Shown here one piece after another: positions 62,510 through 64,000 of a stretch of DNA of 64,000 nt. The position numbers were made by a program, and so were the translations under genes. A model generated the notes under the pieces. The model did not search any database. It saw only the letters and a list, made by a program, of their open reading frames with translations, and had not been told where the DNA came from. Each line of letters begins with the position of its first letter. The first letter of the stretch is position 1. Origin of the DNA: Myroides phaeus (GTDB lineage Bacteria; Bacteroidota; Bacteroidia; Flavobacteriales; Flavobacteriaceae); assembly GCF_900099675.1 (NCBI RefSeq), contig NZ_FNDQ01000001.1:1-64000 (forward strand), read 5' to 3'.

Positions 62510-64000
62510 ATGAAGAAACTTTTATTTAGTTTGTTCTTTGTGTTACAAGTAGTTATTACTTACGCACAAGGAGTTCAGGAAATTAAAGGGAAAGTAGTTG
62601 ACGCCAAATCTAATACACCAATTAACGCGGTGTTAGCAAGAATTGAGGCAACTAACATTTCTACTTTAACAAACAATGAAGGAATCTTTGTCCTGGAAGA
62701 TGTTAAAACTGGTGATCACCAAATCGTAGTAACGTATGTAGGTTACTTGACGAAAAGATTACCTGTTACAATCGGATCGCAAGATGTCGATTTAGGAACG
62801 ATCTACCTTGATGAAGATTTAGCTACTACAGCACAAATGGGGTTAATCACTTTGACTGAAAACGACTTAGGTGATGACAACTCAGGATCAGAAACATCTT
62901 CTGGTTTATTGCAGGCTACTAAAGACCCTTTCCAACAAGCAGCAGCTTACAATTGGGGAGGAGCATTCTTTAAAGTACGTGGCTTAGACAATGAATATGG
63001 AAGAACTCTGATTAATGGAGTTGTAATGAACAAAATTAATGACGGACGTCCTCAGTTCGGAAACTGGGGTGGCTTGAATGATGCTACAAGAAACCAAGTG
63101 TTCTCTGCAGGTTCAACTCCTTCTGATCACACTTTTGGTGGTATTTTAGGTACACAATCAATTACTACAAGAGCTTCTCACATTAGAAAAGGAGCTAAAG
63201 CAGGATTCTCTGGTTCAAATACAAACTATAATTGGAGACCATTTGCTACTTATTCATCTGGAATGGACAGAAATGGATGGGCTTATGTAGTTTCTGCTAC
63301 TTATCGTGGAGCTAAAGAAGGTTTTGTAGATGGTACTAACTATGACGCATTATCTTTATTTGCTGCTGTTGAGAAAAAATTCAACGATAACCACAGCTTG
63401 AACTTCTCAGCTATCTACGCTAAAAACAAAAGAGGTAAAAACTCTCCTGTAACGGACGAGCAAGTTGCTTTAAAAGACTACAAATATAACTCTTACTGGG
63501 GTTACCAAAATGGAGATAAGAGAAACTCGCGCTACAAAGACGTAGAAGAGCCTATCTTTATGTTAACTCACTATTGGACTATTGACGATAAAAATACGTT
63601 AACAACTACTGCTGCTTACCAATTTGGTCATATTGCTAATAGTCGTTTAGGTTACCAAAATAACTTAAACCCAGACCCTACTTACTATAAGTTTATGCCA
63701 AGTTACTACTACAACCAAATTGATCCGTCATACTGGTCTATGAGTAGCGCAGATTTTGAAAATACAAATATTGAATTCCAAAATACTACTAATGCTTTCT
63801 TATACCAAGCTCACGATGCTGAAGAAGCTTTTAGAAATAATGGTCAAATAGATTGGGAAAATATCTATAAAACAAATGGAAACTTTGGAGGTAGAAGTAA
63901 AATAGTTCTTTACGAAGATAGACAAGAGGATAAAACTTTCCACTTCAATACTAATTTCAAATCTCAATTAAACGACCACACTACTTTTGATGCTGGTATT
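62510..64000 (+). CDS. TonB-dependent receptor with N-terminal carboxypeptidase-regulatory-like domain, partial at right edge
   Basis: Outer-membrane active transporter; 497 residues are visible, with no stop codon before the window ends. It starts with a signal peptide (MKKLLFSLFFVLQVVITYA), then a carboxypeptidase-regulatory-like beta domain with 'EIKGKVVDAKSNTPINAVLARI' and 'VTYVGYLTKR' (about 24-100), a plug region with 'KVRGLDNEYGRTLINGVVMN' (about 158-177), and the beginning of the beta-barrel. It is divergent from a secreted endonuclease-family gene, so nucleotide or phosphate-ester uptake is a possible but unproven role. Ligand unknown. Confidence 0.88.
   Translation, partial: MKKLLFSLFFVLQVVITYAQGVQEIKGKVVDAKSNTPINAVLARIEATNISTLTNNEGIFVLEDVKTGDHQIVVTYVGYLTKRLPVTIGSQDVDLGTIYLDEDLATTAQMGLITLTENDLGDDNSGSETSSGLLQATKDPFQQAAAYNWGGAFFKVRGLDNEYGRTLINGVVMNKINDGRPQFGNWGGLNDATRNQVFSAGSTPSDHTFGGILGTQSITTRASHIRKGAKAGFSGSNTNYNWRPFATYSSGMDRNGWAYVVSATYRGAKEGFVDGTNYDALSLFAAVEKKFNDNHSLNFSAIYAKNKRGKNSPVTDEQVALKDYKYNSYWGYQNGDKRNSRYKDVEEPIFMLTHYWTIDDKNTLTTTAAYQFGHIANSRLGYQNNLNPDPTYYKFMPSYYYNQIDPSYWSMSSADFENTNIEFQNTTNAFLYQAHDAEEAFRNNGQIDWENIYKTNGNFGGRSKIVLYEDRQEDKTFHFNTNFKSQLNDHTTFDAGI

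Overview
This is an AT-rich chromosomal window from a Bacteroidota bacterium, almost certainly a Flavobacteriaceae (Flavobacterium/Myroides-like). The evidence is GldH (gliding machinery), a PSP1/RicT-type protein beside it, PCMD and DUF4270 lipoproteins, a TonB-dependent receptor with an N-terminal carboxypeptidase-regulatory-like domain, a GalE-type threonine dehydrogenase, atpD-atpC split from other ATP synthase genes, and many promoters with the Bacteroidota -7 element TAnnTTTG instead of a sigma70 -10 box. Shine-Dalgarno sites are essentially absent, so several starts were chosen from signal peptides, conserved N-termini and -7 box positions. Species cannot be named from the sequence alone.

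Layout. 1-152: end of an IS3-like element running off the left edge. 199-5493 (minus): lspA, a DksA-family protein, a long type-2-like ileS and recO. 5695-7990 (plus): a DUF3298 lipoprotein and a flippase. 8112-8185: tRNA-Asn; an identical tRNA-Asn lies inverted at 19208-19281. Between them are atpD-atpC, glmS, a DUF4270 lipoprotein and a GT5-like protein on minus, and panC-panD, a UPF0104 membrane protein and radA on plus. 19367-22827: TRIC-type channel, aldehyde dehydrogenase, two tiny membrane proteins and L-threonine dehydrogenase. 22991-26959: a lipoprotein and mfd. 27426-32149: an M16 peptidase and a PafA-type phosphatase. 32428-33117: a HAD hydrolase. 33176-39445: a heavy-metal RND efflux operon ending in a beta-barrel gene. 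39648-41759: mgtC-mgtE. 42012-44073: a two-component system. 44178-46200: a short SSB and a GNAT-nitrilase fusion. 46433-50648: two tandem copies of a PCMD lipoprotein plus outer-membrane-barrel cassette. 50712-55257: a nucleotide pyrophosphatase/phosphodiesterase, a Rossmann protein, a universal stress protein and scoA-scoB. 55329-59601: PBP1A, gldH and RicT-like. 59602-60490: a gene-free, repeat-rich stretch. 60491-64000: MTA/SAH nucleosidase, a secreted endonuclease/exonuclease/phosphatase-family protein and a divergent TonB-dependent receptor cut by the right edge.

The window is mostly core housekeeping (translation, ATP synthesis, amino-sugar and pantothenate synthesis, repair) with cell-surface and ion-homeostasis modules between. 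No prophage, CRISPR array, toxin-antitoxin or restriction system was recognised. The least explained items are an IleRS whose HIGH motif reads GIHH, a foldable gene-free segment near 18870-18976 with two mutually exclusive helices, an inverted-repeat element with 11-bp iterons at 60109-60239, an orphan pair of CTGTACAG sites at 60036-60086, and the duplicated PCMD/barrel cassette. Experimental function of none of these can be read from sequence alone.
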